In this document: positions 8,492-16,208 of the stretch, one piece after another
How positions within the stretch are numbered: the first letter of the stretch is position 1
Layout of the letters: the number at the start of each line of letters is the position of its first letter
Source: Ruficoccus sp. ZRK36
GTDB lineage: Bacteria; Verrucomicrobiota; Verrucomicrobiia; Opitutales; Cerasicoccaceae
Length of the DNA stretch: 64,000 bases
Direction: 5' to 3'
Assembly (NCBI RefSeq): GCF_019603315.1
Contig: NZ_CP080649.1
Location: 2,304,176-2,368,175, forward strand
Translations under genes and position numbers: made by a program
Notes under the pieces: generated by a model
What the model saw: only the letters and a program-made list of their open reading frames with translations
What the model was told of the DNA's origin: nothing
Databases searched by the model: none

Positions 8492-9185
8492 AAAAGCCAG
8501 CGAGTACGCCACGCACGCCTTTGTGCAGCGTGATCTGGTGGAGTGGGGGAGCCAATGGCTGCCCGATCTGCTCACTGGAAAGGACGTGCTGGAGCTCGGT
8601 GCCGGACCCGGGTTACTAACCCGCGAACTCCTTGCTCGCCGGGGTAATGTGTGGGCAACGGATTTGGCCCCCGCTATGGTGAAGACCGGTAGCATCCAGT
8701 GGCCGCAGGCTCACTGGCAGGTGATGGATGCTTGGCAGGCGCAGGGAGCGTACGACTTTATTGCTTCATCCGCTCTTATGCAGTGGGCGCCTGATCCTGT
8801 GGCGGTACTGATGCGACAGGCGCAGGCTCTGCGCTCTGGAGGGCGGATGTTTCACCTGCTTTTTATCGATCCGACGCTATGCGAGTTCCGACAGCTGGCC
8901 CCGCAGTGGAACCCGTTTACATGGCGCACGCAGGAGCAGTGGGAGCAGGCCTGTGATCAGGCCGGGCTGGAGCTGTGTCGGAGCGAGTCGGTCTCGCACC
9001 GCATTATTTTTTCGAGCGCTCGGGAGCTGCTGCGCTTCTTCCAGCGGACAGGGGCTGTCGGCGGGAAGCGCGCACGTCCCGGAGAGCTAAGGCGTTTCCT
9101 GCGGGTGTACGCGGAGCGCTTCGCTGAAGCTGAAGGCGTGGTCAGTACCTGGAGCTTTTTATGCCTCGAAGCGCGGAAGCCGTGA
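8478..9185 (+). CDS. bioC: malonyl-ACP O-methyltransferase
   Basis: BioC methylates malonyl-ACP so that it can enter fatty acid synthesis as a disguised primer for pimelate. The 235-residue protein carries the SAM-binding motif VLELGAGPG (residues 37-45), then ATDLAPAMV and the post-motif ASSALMQWAPDP, a pattern typical of BioC. A strong ribosome site AGGAAGGAG lies about 8-16 nt before the ATG, inside the preceding gene. It is the last gene of the biotin operon; the minus-strand LOG gene ends 27 nt downstream, and no U-tract terminator is evident between them. Confidence 0.92.
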   Translation: MRFGEKASEYATHAFVQRDLVEWGSQWLPDLLTGKDVLELGAGPGLLTRELLARRGNVWATDLAPAMVKTGSIQWPQAHWQVMDAWQAQGAYDFIASSALMQWAPDPVAVLMRQAQALRSGGRMFHLLFIDPTLCEFRQLAPQWNPFTWRTQEQWEQACDQAGLELCRSESVSHRIIFSSARELLRFFQRTGAVGGKRARPGELRRFLRVYAERFAEAEGVVSTWSFLCLEARKP

Positions 9186-9212
9186 ATGCATCAATCGGGT
9201 GGTTTTCTGTAT

Positions 9213-10016
9213 TCAGGATCCACTACGCTCACGGTCGCGCATGATCTCATCGGTGATGAATGAGAAAGCCTCATCCACCTCGTCGCAGTAGCGGAAGAAA
9301 TCGAGAGAAGAGCGGTCCAGGGTGTTGAAGCGGACAAGCGTCTCAAAGTTGATGAGCTCTTTCCAGTACTCGCTGCCAAAGAGCACGATGGGGATATAGC
9401 GCGTGGCCTTGCGCGTCTTCATCAGCGTGTAGATCTCGAAAAACTCGTCCAGCGTGCCGATGCCACCGGGGAAAATGACCAGCGCGCGGGCAAAGTACAT
9501 GAGCCAGAACTTACGCATCGGGAAGGTCTCGAAGTGCAGGGAGAGGCCGGGCGTGATGTATGGGTTCGGGTGCTGCTCGGTCGGGATTCGGATGTTTATG
9601 CCGATGGTTGGCTCGCCGGCCTGGCTCGCGCCTTTATTGGCAGCCTCCATGATGCCGGGGCCGCCGCCCGTGGTGATAAAGTGCTGATCGCGAGTGGAGA
9701 AGTGTGTGCGGGACCAGTGGGCGAGCTTGCCGGAGAGCGACTCCGCCGCCTCATAGAAGCGCGACATGTAGTGGGCATGACTGGCGCGGTCGAGTTCGTC
9801 CCACTCCTCCTGATCCTTCATCATGACCCCCTTAAAGTCACGGTGAAGCCGGTCCATCTCGGACTGCGTAGAGTCCTGTGGCTTTATGCGGGCAGAGCCG
9901 AAAAAAACGATGGTGTTATGGATGCCGTTTTTAGCGAAGAGCTCGGCTGGTTCACGCAGTTCCTTCTGAAGCTGGTCGAGGTGCTTCTGGAGATTTTTAT
10001 CGATGGTAGCAGGCAT
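9213..10016 (-). CDS. LOG family protein (putative nucleoside 5'-monophosphate phosphoribohydrolase)
   Basis: The 267-residue protein has the LOG signature: GGGPGIMEAANKGA for the Rossmann-like entry and FPGGIGTLDEFFE (PGGxGTxxE) carrying the catalytic region. Related enzymes hydrolyse cytokinin riboside monophosphates or nucleoside monophosphates to the base and ribose 5-phosphate; the natural substrate in free-living bacteria is usually unknown. An additional N-terminal helix of about 40 residues precedes the domain, as in the longer TIGR00730-type subgroup. It is a single gene convergent with the biotin operon. Confidence 0.88.
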   Translation of the reverse strand: MPATIDKNLQKHLDQLQKELREPAELFAKNGIHNTIVFFGSARIKPQDSTQSEMDRLHRDFKGVMMKDQEEWDELDRASHAHYMSRFYEAAESLSGKLAHWSRTHFSTRDQHFITTGGGPGIMEAANKGASQAGEPTIGINIRIPTEQHPNPYITPGLSLHFETFPMRKFWLMYFARALVIFPGGIGTLDEFFEIYTLMKTRKATRYIPIVLFGSEYWKELINFETLVRFNTLDRSSLDFFRYCDEVDEAFSFITDEIMRDRERSGS

Positions 10017-10154
10017 ACGAAGACTTATTACGAATAGTACGGGGCAGGGGGGTAAATGTTCCCTCTATCGATACCAGATACTGGATAATGACGTGGTCGT
10101 ATGGAAGGAAAACTACATCTGTTTCTATAGATGAAGACCGGTTTACCTGACGAA

Positions 10155-10182
10155 TAAAAAAGCCCCGGCAAATGCCGGGGCT
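10155..10182 (-). terminator. terminator of the FecR-domain gene
   Basis: On the minus strand the arms AGCCCCGGC and GCCGGGGCT form a perfect 9-bp stem with a 4-nt loop, followed by six U residues (plus-strand A-run 10155-10160). It begins 35 nt after the stop codon of the minus-strand gene 10218-11195. Confidence 0.88.
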
Positions 10183-10217
10183 TGAAAGTCGTTCAGAGTT
10201 AAATCTTCAGCGCTCGC

Positions 10218-11195
10218 TCAACCTCCTGTCGGAGAGATGACTTCACCGGGGTTCGGTGTGACGTTGGGACCACCCTGAGTGTTGTTGCTATTGGAGTCGG
10301 GGCTGTCGCCGGAGTTTTCAGTGCCGCCAGCATCGCCTTCGCCGCCAGCTTCACCAGATTCACCGCTGGGGTCGCCACCTTCTTCGCCACCGGTGTCGCC
10401 ACCTTCTTCGCCACCGGTGTTGCCGTCATCCGCGACAGGATTGCTTTCCGGTTCGCTGATGTCCTGCTGGGTATTCTCAAGATCCTGCAGGTCGCTCATG
10501 ATCTCAGGGCTGATCGGCTCCGGAGAGGAAACGCTTTCGATGTCAATCGTGCCGGTTTCTTCGTTAATGGTACCCTCGATGGTGATTTCCTGACCGTCGG
10601 CCAGCTCACCGGAAGTACCTTCGCCAGCGGGGCCGGCTTCGAAGGTCACAGTACCTTCACCCTTGGAGAAGGTGACGGTGTAGACGACCACGCCGTCAAC
10701 CACTGCGCTGGAAACCTTGGCGCCGAAGGTCGTACCGCGGATACCGGCCGAGCCGATCGGGGTGCCGACCACATACTCGGAGGCGAGTGTGAGGTGCTTG
10801 GTTTCACCGGCGATGCTACCGTTCTTGAGCTTCAGGTCAGTGCGGGACTGGCTCGGGTCTTCGGTCAGAGTCAGGTACGAGCCCTTGGAGGGGTCGAAGG
10901 CAGCCTGCTCGACTTTGTTAAAGACGACTTCTGATTCAGGCCCGATACGGACTGAGGAGCCATTGGAAAGAATAACGACGGCGGTCGATTTTTCACCCGT
11001 TTTGACGCTTGTGCCATCCTTGAACACATCGCCTCGCTTCAGGGGGACTTCTTGGCCGGATTTAAGGACCAGCTTCACATCGTCACCTTTGACGAGGAAA
11101 GCCTTAATGGTGCCCTTTTTCAACTCTTCGGCATGTAGAGAGAGAGAGAGAAAGGTTGCCGCGAACGCGGTTAGGCAGATGAGTTTCTTAATCAT
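10218..11195 (-). CDS. secreted FecR-domain protein with acidic Gly-rich tail
   Basis: The 325-residue protein begins with a signal peptide (MIKKLICLTAFAATFLSLSL, cleavage probably after HAEE). A FecR-like beta domain follows at about 45-175: LKRGDVFKDGTSVKTGEKST, LSNGSSVRIGPESEVVF, and VGTPIGSAGIRGTTFG. Such domains without a sigma factor or TonB neighbour are common in this phylum and their role is not known. The last 90 residues are low-complexity, rich in Gly, Glu, Ser and Asp, and contain an exact 8-residue tandem repeat. No sigma factor or receptor gene is adjacent. A perfect TATAAT lies 27 nt upstream of the start. Confidence 0.85.
   Translation of the reverse strand: MIKKLICLTAFAATFLSLSLHAEELKKGTIKAFLVKGDDVKLVLKSGQEVPLKRGDVFKDGTSVKTGEKSTAVVILSNGSSVRIGPESEVVFNKVEQAAFDPSKGSYLTLTEDPSQSRTDLKLKNGSIAGETKHLTLASEYVVGTPIGSAGIRGTTFGAKVSSAVVDGVVVYTVTFSKGEGTVTFEAGPAGEGTSGELADGQEITIEGTINEETGTIDIESVSSPEPISPEIMSDLQDLENTQQDISEPESNPVADDGNTGGEEGGDTGGEEGGDPSGESGEAGGEGDAGGTENSGDSPDSNSNNTQGGPNVTPNPGEVISPTGG
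10371..10418. repeat. two perfect 24-bp tandem repeats inside the FecR-domain gene
   Basis: The unit at 10371-10394 is repeated exactly at 10395-10418 and encodes TGGEEGGD twice on the minus strand. It is in frame, so gain or loss of units would change only the length of the acidic tail. Confidence 0.9.
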
Positions 11196-11221
11196 GGTGC
11201 AGGTAGATGATTGGTTTTCGA

Positions 11222-11227
11222 ATTATA
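11222..11227 (-). promoter_or_regulatory. candidate -10 box of the FecR-domain gene
   Basis: The minus strand reads TATAAT here, 26-31 nt before the start codon at 11195. No convincing -35 hexamer is seen 17 nt further upstream, so this is a suggestion only. Confidence 0.35.
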
Positions 11228-11325
11228 GTGCCCCACACTACCCTGTAGCCTAGATGCTGGCAAGCAAAATAACCCAACCGAAACCCAATAGGGAATAGGC
11301 TTCAGCGGCGATTGGGGGGCGAAAA

Positions 11326-11658
11326 TCAGGCAACGAGCAAAGGTCTGCCTTGATTATCGACGAAGCGATTTTTGTTTAGCAGTACGAAATCCATTAAAGG
11401 CCATATCGCTATTAAAACCATCATGGCGAGGATGCAGAACAGGGCTAGGATTAGATTTCCTTCCTTGTAGGCTGCCCATCCATAGCCGATACCAGCTGCG
11501 CAGCAGACCAGTGTGCTCAGCAGTTGCAGGGTCCCGCTGATCATACGCCCGACATAGTAGCGGTGTACGCCAAAGCTGCCGAGGGTGACGCACAGAGCCA
11601 GTGCGGTCGCATGGTCTTTGGGGCTTGTTAGCCTGGGAGGGAGAGCAGGTTCTGACAT
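11326..11658 (-). CDS. TM2-domain membrane protein
   Basis: This 110-residue protein has the TM2 signature: a first helix [16 protein letters not shown], with the conserved G-x-H-R-x-Y-x-G, then about two more hydrophobic segments and the closing WPLMDFVLL (the typical W-x-x-D-x). TM2 proteins are small inner-membrane proteins of unknown function. The 5' end faces the polyphosphate glucokinase gene 68 nt away, so the two probably share a divergent promoter region. Confidence 0.85.
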   Translation of the reverse strand: MSEPALPPRLTSPKDHATALALCVTLGSFGVHRYYVGRMISGTLQLLSTLVCCAAGIGYGWAAYKEGNLILALFCILAMMVLIAIWPLMDFVLLNKNRFVDNQGRPLLVA

Positions 11659-11726
11659 CTTTTAGTGTGCCTCTTGTTTTTAGACTCGTTTTCGGGAGGA
11701 AAGTTTTCAAACATAAAGCCACAGCT

Positions 11727-12485
11727 ATGCAGGTTCTTGGTATAGACGTTGGAGGATCGGGAATCAAAGGCAGCCCGGTGGATACAAACACGGGTGAAAT
11801 GCTGGGGGAACGCTTCCGGATCGCCACCCCCAAGCCAGCTACGCTGGAGGCGGTGGTCGATACGATCGGCCAGATCGCTGAGCACTTCGAGTGGAAGGGG
11901 CCAGTCGGCTGTGGCTTCCCGTGCGTCATGCGCAAGGGCATCGCCTACACCGCCGCCAATCTGGATAAATCCCTGATCGGCGCTGATCTGGCTAAAGCCG
12001 TAAGTGACCGAGTCGGGAGCCCAGCCGTCGTGATCAATGATGCCGATGCTGCCGGCTTGGCTGTGATGCGATTTGGCGTGGGTAAGGATGAGAAGGGCCT
12101 CGCCATGGTCATCACCATCGGGACCGGTATCGGCAGCGCTTTGTTTTACGAGGGGAAGTTGATCCCCAACTCAGAACTCGGGCACGTAACCCTGAACCTG
12201 AAAAAAGAAGGCAAGGCTCAGGATGCTGAAACACTGGTAGCGGACTCTGCCCGCAAGCGTGACGACCTGAGCTGGAAGGAGTGGTCGGTCCGCTTCACCG
12301 AGTACCTCAAAAATATGGAACTGGTCATGAACCCGGACGTGTTCATCCTCGGAGGTGGGGCGGCCAAGAAGAAAGACAAGTTCCTCAAGCACCTGAAGGT
12401 GGATACTCCGGTTAAGGTCGCCACTCTGGAGAATCGTGCGGGCATCATTGGTGCCGCGATGGCCTCGCGCGAATTCGGTCAGTAG
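11727..12485 (+). CDS. ppgK: polyphosphate glucokinase (ROK family)
   Basis: The enzyme phosphorylates glucose with inorganic polyphosphate (often also ATP), feeding glycolysis. The ATG at 11727 gives 252 residues, the usual PpgK length, and opens directly with the phosphate-binding motif [11 protein letters not shown]. Further motifs are [19 protein letters not shown] with the catalytic Asp, [24 protein letters not shown], and the C-terminal [12 protein letters not shown]. The frame stays open upstream to 11601 but would overlap the divergent TM2 gene. The substrate assignment follows PpgK-specific similarity and is less certain than the ROK kinase fold. Confidence 0.85.
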   Translation: MQVLGIDVGGSGIKGSPVDTNTGEMLGERFRIATPKPATLEAVVDTIGQIAEHFEWKGPVGCGFPCVMRKGIAYTAANLDKSLIGADLAKAVSDRVGSPAVVINDADAAGLAVMRFGVGKDEKGLAMVITIGTGIGSALFYEGKLIPNSELGHVTLNLKKEGKAQDAETLVADSARKRDDLSWKEWSVRFTEYLKNMELVMNPDVFILGGGAAKKKDKFLKHLKVDTPVKVATLENRAGIIGAAMASREFGQ

Positions 12486-12534
12486 GGGCGCAAGTCTGCC
12501 AGACGGCAGCGGTACGTCGTGCCCGGGGCCTGCT

Positions 12535-13038
12535 CTAGAGCATGGACTTTTCGCCCTTTTTACGGGCGCGCTGATTGATGCGCCGTATGACTGAAGGGCC
12601 GTAAATTTCACGCAGCTTCTGCTTGCGCAGGGAGACGGCCAGATCAAAGGCTTTCTTTTCCCCGTACTTGCGGATCGAGAACGAGGTGCATTTCTGCTGA
12701 CCGGGCTTGGGCCGCCAGCTGACCGAGTAGCATTCGCTTACCCGCCCCTGGGCATCTTTTTTGCGCGTGCGGCTGACCCCGAGGATGCCGGTAGTATTCC
12801 GGCTGTCCCGGTAGACCATGCGGCGTTCCCGGGGTTTACTGGGGATCTTCTCCAGATTGGAGTAAAGCTCGTCGCGGTAGGAGAGGGCAGCTTGCCAGGC
12901 CTCATCGCGTCCGCCGCATTTTCTGTCGCTGAAGAGGCGGGAGTAGGTCTTACCGTTGCGGTAGCCCCGCACGAACCAGCCGTGCGTAGAGCCGGAGTCG
13001 ATCCGGCTGATGCCTTTTTCGTTCTGCTGCTCAGCCAT
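12535..13038 (-). CDS. AP2/ERF-like domain protein
   Basis: The 167-residue basic protein contains two AP2-like units. The first (about residues 8-60) reads GISRIDSGSTHGWFVRGY, then GKTYSRLFSDRKCGGRDEAWQAALSYRDEL. The second (about 83-145) starts GILGVSRTRK, continues VSWRPKPGQQKCTSFSIRKYG, and ends in KKAFDLAVSLRK. The spacing of W, R, FS and YGG residues followed by an amphipathic helix matches the DNA-binding AP2 fold. Bacterial AP2 domains are usually joined to HNH homing endonucleases, but no nuclease motif is present here. The C-terminus is Lys/Arg-rich. A DNA-binding role is inferred. The gene stands alone, convergent with ppgK. Confidence 0.7.
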   Translation of the reverse strand: MAEQQNEKGISRIDSGSTHGWFVRGYRNGKTYSRLFSDRKCGGRDEAWQAALSYRDELYSNLEKIPSKPRERRMVYRDSRNTTGILGVSRTRKKDAQGRVSECYSVSWRPKPGQQKCTSFSIRKYGEKKAFDLAVSLRKQKLREIYGPSVIRRINQRARKKGEKSML

Positions 13039-13102
13039 TTTTCAGAAAGAAGTTCGTTACGGGTTCAAAGGATTAATCGTGCTAAGGTTTTGGATTAGGA
13101 AT

Positions 13103-13130
13103 AGAATATCTAATTGACCCAGAAAATCAA
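13103..13130 (-). promoter_or_regulatory. candidate promoter of the AP2-like gene
   Basis: On the minus strand TTGATT (13125-13130) and TATTCT (13103-13108) are separated by 16 nt, resembling a sigma-70-type promoter with four of six matches in each box. It would give a leader of about 60 nt before the start codon at 13038. Confidence 0.3.
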
Positions 13131-13294
13131 CTGATAGTTGGGATAATTGCCAAACTGAATAAAGATTCCTTTATCCATGCGCCTTTGGGCCGTGGCAAAT
13201 ACCCGTTGATAGGCCTGATCGTAGGTCTTTGGCAGGGCTTGCCTGGTGTGTCCTGCCTAACTTTAGGTCTGGCGTGGCGCCATTTTGTTCCTTG

Positions 13295-13318
13295 TCACCT
13301 GACTGGGGAGCCAGGTGA
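13295..13318. repeat. hairpin downstream of the DtxR-family gene
   Basis: TCACCTG (13295-13301) and CAGGTGA (13312-13318) form a perfect 7-bp inverted repeat 19 nt after the stop of the minus-strand regulator. There is no U-run after it on either strand, so intrinsic termination is doubtful. The rest of 13039-13336 holds no gene that I can recognise. Confidence 0.4.
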
Positions 13319-13336
13319 TGGGAGCCCGGCGGGGGA

Positions 13337-13996
13337 TTAATGCTCCACCCAGATCTTTTTCGCGTCGCTGATGCCGACCTGCTGAGCCGGGCGGCCAGAT
13401 ATCTCAAGCTTTAGGATGCCGGTGGGGCTGCGTCCCTCTGACACCGATACGACTGTACCGGGCAGGAGCCCTAATTGACGGCAAAAGCCCAGGAAATCCG
13501 GCTGCTGGTCAGCGATGTGGGCCACTTTGGCCTTTTGGCCAGGAGGTAGCAGCGATAGCTGCGACATGTGGCGGGCGTGCAGGTGGCCCTCTCGGGTGGG
13601 GATCGGATCCCCGTGCGGGTCGAACCGCGGCTCCCCGAGAAAAGTATCAAGATGCTCAAGCAGCCGCTCGGAAACGGCGTGCTCGAGGGCTTCGGCCTCT
13701 TCATGGACCTCACTCCAGTCCATCTTCAGCACCTCGACCAGAAAGTACTCCAGCAGGCGATGGCGACGCACCATGCCGATGCCCAGTTTGTGCCCCTCCT
13801 CAGTGAGGCGAACCGTTTGATCATTTCCCACCTCGACCAGCTTGGCCTCGGACAGCCCGTTTATGATGGAGGATGCCGTGGCGGGGGCTACCTCAAGGCT
13901 ATTGGCGATTTGATCCACAGTGAGCGCGCCGCCTGTGTGTTTTTCGGCCAGTAGGTAAATGTTACGGATGGTGGTCTCAACCGTTCTGCTTGGCAT
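13337..13996 (-). CDS. DtxR/MntR-family metal-dependent transcriptional regulator
   Basis: The protein is a metal-sensing repressor. The ATG at 13996 gives 219 residues starting MPSRTVETTIRNIYLL; an upstream in-frame ATG (14083) would add 29 unlikely residues. A winged helix occupies about 1-70 (LTVDQIANSLEVAPATASSIINGLSEAKLV). The dimerisation/metal domain follows at about 75-140, with the ligand-type motifs RRHRLLEYFL and EALEHAVSE. A C-terminal SH3/FeoA-like domain runs over about 150-219 (LLPGTVVSVSEGRSPTGILKL, ending KKIWVEH). Three-domain length suits the iron-sensing DtxR/IdeR or manganese-sensing long MntR types; the metal cannot be decided. No transporter lies next to it. Confidence 0.88.
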   Translation of the reverse strand: MPSRTVETTIRNIYLLAEKHTGGALTVDQIANSLEVAPATASSIINGLSEAKLVEVGNDQTVRLTEEGHKLGIGMVRRHRLLEYFLVEVLKMDWSEVHEEAEALEHAVSERLLEHLDTFLGEPRFDPHGDPIPTREGHLHARHMSQLSLLPPGQKAKVAHIADQQPDFLGFCRQLGLLPGTVVSVSEGRSPTGILKLEISGRPAQQVGISDAKKIWVEH

Positions 13997-14327
13997 AGTG
14001 AAACTTGGTAGGCCAGGAGTGCCTGAATTGCAAAGTGAATCCCCACAAAAACCTCTAACAGCAGGGTTTACGTGAGTTATCACGCTCTACTTTATAAGCC
14101 TGATTGGATAATTATTTATAGTTGTAGTTGTGATATACGTGTGACGGAAAATTTTCAAAAGTCATTTTATAAGTCGTTGTTATTCTGGTGTGTAGGGTGT
14201 CTTGTTTGTGATTTCAAGCTTGCCTCTACTTCGGCATATCCATAGTCTTAGTGCATAGAATTAGGGTGTATTCCTGCAAGTTGCCTCGCTCTCAAGGCTT
14301 TGCGACCATCCTGTTTTTATTCCCCTC
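13997..14327. other. AT-rich intergenic region without recognised gene
   Basis: This 331-bp stretch between the divergently read dtxR-family and HAD genes is markedly AT-richer than its surroundings. It probably holds both promoters, but I see no clear -35/-10 pair, operator palindrome or RNA structure. Confidence 0.4.
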
Positions 14328-14819
14328 ATGAAAACCTTATTCCAGCGGCTGACAGGCCGGCCATCGAAGCTGATGGCCCTCCTGGAGTCTACCGAGGTGC
14401 TGCCTCCTGCCCATGAGAATGCATGGATCGGGGTGGATCTGGATGGTACTTTAGCCCGTTTCAAGAGCTGGAAAGGCCTCCGCCACGTGGGTCGGCCGAT
14501 CCCGATGATGCGGATGCGTATCCAGCGCTGGCTTGCTGCCGGGTATAAGGTCAAAATTGTAACGGCCCGGGCATCCTTGCCCGAGTCTCACCCTCCGATT
14601 CTCAAATGGTTGCGTAAGCACAAAATCGGAGAACTGGAAATCACGAACCGTGTCGATATGGACATGGTGGAACTCTGGGATGATCGCGCCGTCCATGTGC
14701 GGCGTAACACCGGGCAGCTCACGCGCAGTCCCTCAGTGATGGCGCGTCCGCGCGCGCCCTTACTCGAAGAGGCCTTTCCGCATGAGAATCGCCCCCGGTT
14801 GTCCTTTATGGATTCCTAA
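14328..14819 (+). CDS. HAD-superfamily phosphatase-like protein
   Basis: The 163-residue protein has HAD motif I as GVDLDGTLARF (nucleophile and acid DLD near residue 36), a motif II Thr in VKIVTARAS, and motif IV acidic residues in LWDDRAV. The cap region is minimal, which suggests a small-cap phosphatase for a protein or nucleic-acid end, or an uncharacterised small substrate. The first 28 residues are an amphipathic extension. A small membrane-peptide gene follows 12 nt later, so the two may be cotranscribed. Confidence 0.7.
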   Translation: MKTLFQRLTGRPSKLMALLESTEVLPPAHENAWIGVDLDGTLARFKSWKGLRHVGRPIPMMRMRIQRWLAAGYKVKIVTARASLPESHPPILKWLRKHKIGELEITNRVDMDMVELWDDRAVHVRRNTGQLTRSPSVMARPRAPLLEEAFPHENRPRLSFMDS

Positions 14820-14831
14820 CATATTCCCTGT

Positions 14832-14990
14832 ATGATTCAGATTGTCAGAAATAAAATCAGCGCGCCCGGCATCTTGCTTTCTATTGCTGTGGCCATCGCT
14901 TTTCTGATTGGTGCAGTTATCAGCCACAAAGCGCAAGCGGATGAGCATCCGCAAGCTGTCGATGCCATCGCTGTCGAGCTGGACCAGTGA
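14832..14990 (+). CDS. small single-pass membrane peptide, unknown function
   Basis: An ATG at 14832 opens a 52-codon frame ending at TGA 14988-14990. The product has a basic start (MIQIVRNKIS), one hydrophobic segment of about 18 residues (GILLSIAVAIAFLIGAVI), and an acidic tail ending VELDQ. That layout, positive inside and negative outside, is what a real membrane peptide would show. It starts 12 nt after the HAD gene with the same orientation. No homologue is recognised. Confidence 0.55.
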   Translation: MIQIVRNKISAPGILLSIAVAIAFLIGAVISHKAQADEHPQAVDAIAVELDQ

Positions 14991-15099
14991 TTACCTGGCT
15001 TGGCTCTGATTTAGCCTGCGTCATCAGGTTAACAGAGCCTTGATCAAAAGCCGGGTGCAGCTGCATCTGCGAACTGCCGGCAGAATACCAACAAAGCCA

Positions 15100-16089
15100 T
15101 TAGGCTTGATCGGGAGCCTCCGCTCCTACGGCTGAGACGATTTGCTCATGCCAACGTCCATTACTGGCGATGATCCCCTGATTGTGCCGCAAAGTACGAC
15201 CTGCGCCGAAGTCCAGTTTCTTGCCGTCAATATCCGTGACCGTGCCACCTGCTTCCTCGACGATGAGAGCCCCGGCAGCGTGGTCCCAGATTTTCTCCTC
15301 GTAGCCGGGGCGTGTCGGCAGGCGCAGGTAGATGTCGGCTTCCCCGCGTGCGACAGCAGCGTATTTACATTGGCTGTCCATCCGTAGGGATGGGAGAGAG
15401 AGGCCCAGATGCTTTGAGACCGCCGCTGCCCAGTCATGCCGGGAGTGGCCACTCTCGACAGATTCGCAGAGCCGGGCATCTTTGGGTGAGGCTGTCGCCG
15501 AGACCTTGACGGAGGTATAGTCTTCGCCTTCGAGGGTATAAATCCGTACCCCCGCTCCGCGGCAGGCGGCCACGATGCAGCCCGTCTGGCCTGAGGGGCC
15601 GGGGAGGGCTGGGCAGCCCAGCACGCCGAGTACGGGCTGGCCGTTTTCGATCAGGGCCAGAGCGATGGCGTACTGGTCCTGACGTAAAAAGCCCTGAGTG
15701 CCATCAATTGGGTCGAGGGTCCAAAAGGCTCCCTCGGGGCCTCCGGTATAGTTACCACGGTCGATGGCGTCTAAAATCGCAGTCTGGCTGAATCCCGGTA
15801 CGATGCGCTCGACTTCCTGCTCGATGCGCTGGGCCAGAGCGGCCGTATCCGGGGACCGGAGGCTGTCCGCATCCTCTTCGGCAACGGCGGGCGTGTCCGG
15901 GTCTCCCGCTTTAAGCTTTTCCAGGATAAGAGCTTGTGCTCCATAGTCGGCGACTGTGACCGGCGATTTGTCGGCTTTGGACTGGGTATCTGTGGCGCTC
16001 AGTGTCTCGCGCACATGCTCACATAAAAATGCAGCTTGTCGGACAGCATCGATTGCCAAGGAGAGGCGAAAGTGTTTAAATTTATCCAT
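15100..16089 (-). CDS. 3'(2'),5'-bisphosphate nucleotidase / inositol monophosphatase family protein
   Basis: The 329-residue protein is of the Mg-dependent, Li-sensitive phosphatase family. It shows KSPVTVADYGAQALI near residue 40, the acidic EEDADSL, the metal motif DPIDGTQGF near 125-133 and the second motif WDHAAGALIVEEAGG near 270. Length and the DYGAQ element fit the Hal2/CysQ group, which dephosphorylates PAP from sulfate metabolism; an inositol or sugar phosphate substrate cannot be ruled out. It is a monocistronic minus-strand gene. Confidence 0.85.
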   Translation of the reverse strand: MDKFKHFRLSLAIDAVRQAAFLCEHVRETLSATDTQSKADKSPVTVADYGAQALILEKLKAGDPDTPAVAEEDADSLRSPDTAALAQRIEQEVERIVPGFSQTAILDAIDRGNYTGGPEGAFWTLDPIDGTQGFLRQDQYAIALALIENGQPVLGVLGCPALPGPSGQTGCIVAACRGAGVRIYTLEGEDYTSVKVSATASPKDARLCESVESGHSRHDWAAAVSKHLGLSLPSLRMDSQCKYAAVARGEADIYLRLPTRPGYEEKIWDHAAGALIVEEAGGTVTDIDGKKLDFGAGRTLRHNQGIIASNGRWHEQIVSAVGAEAPDQA

Positions 16090-16208
16090 GTACGGGAATT
16101 TTATAAACGATTGTATCTTCTAGCTATGGCTTGAATTTGGGGTCGTATGCCATAAAATAAGGTATATACCCCCACTAAATATTTACGCTTTTTTACCGAT
16201 ACATACCT

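Noticed and set aside
10371-10418. CRISPR array
   Set aside because: Only two directly adjacent 24-bp units without spacers, and they lie in frame inside a protein gene.
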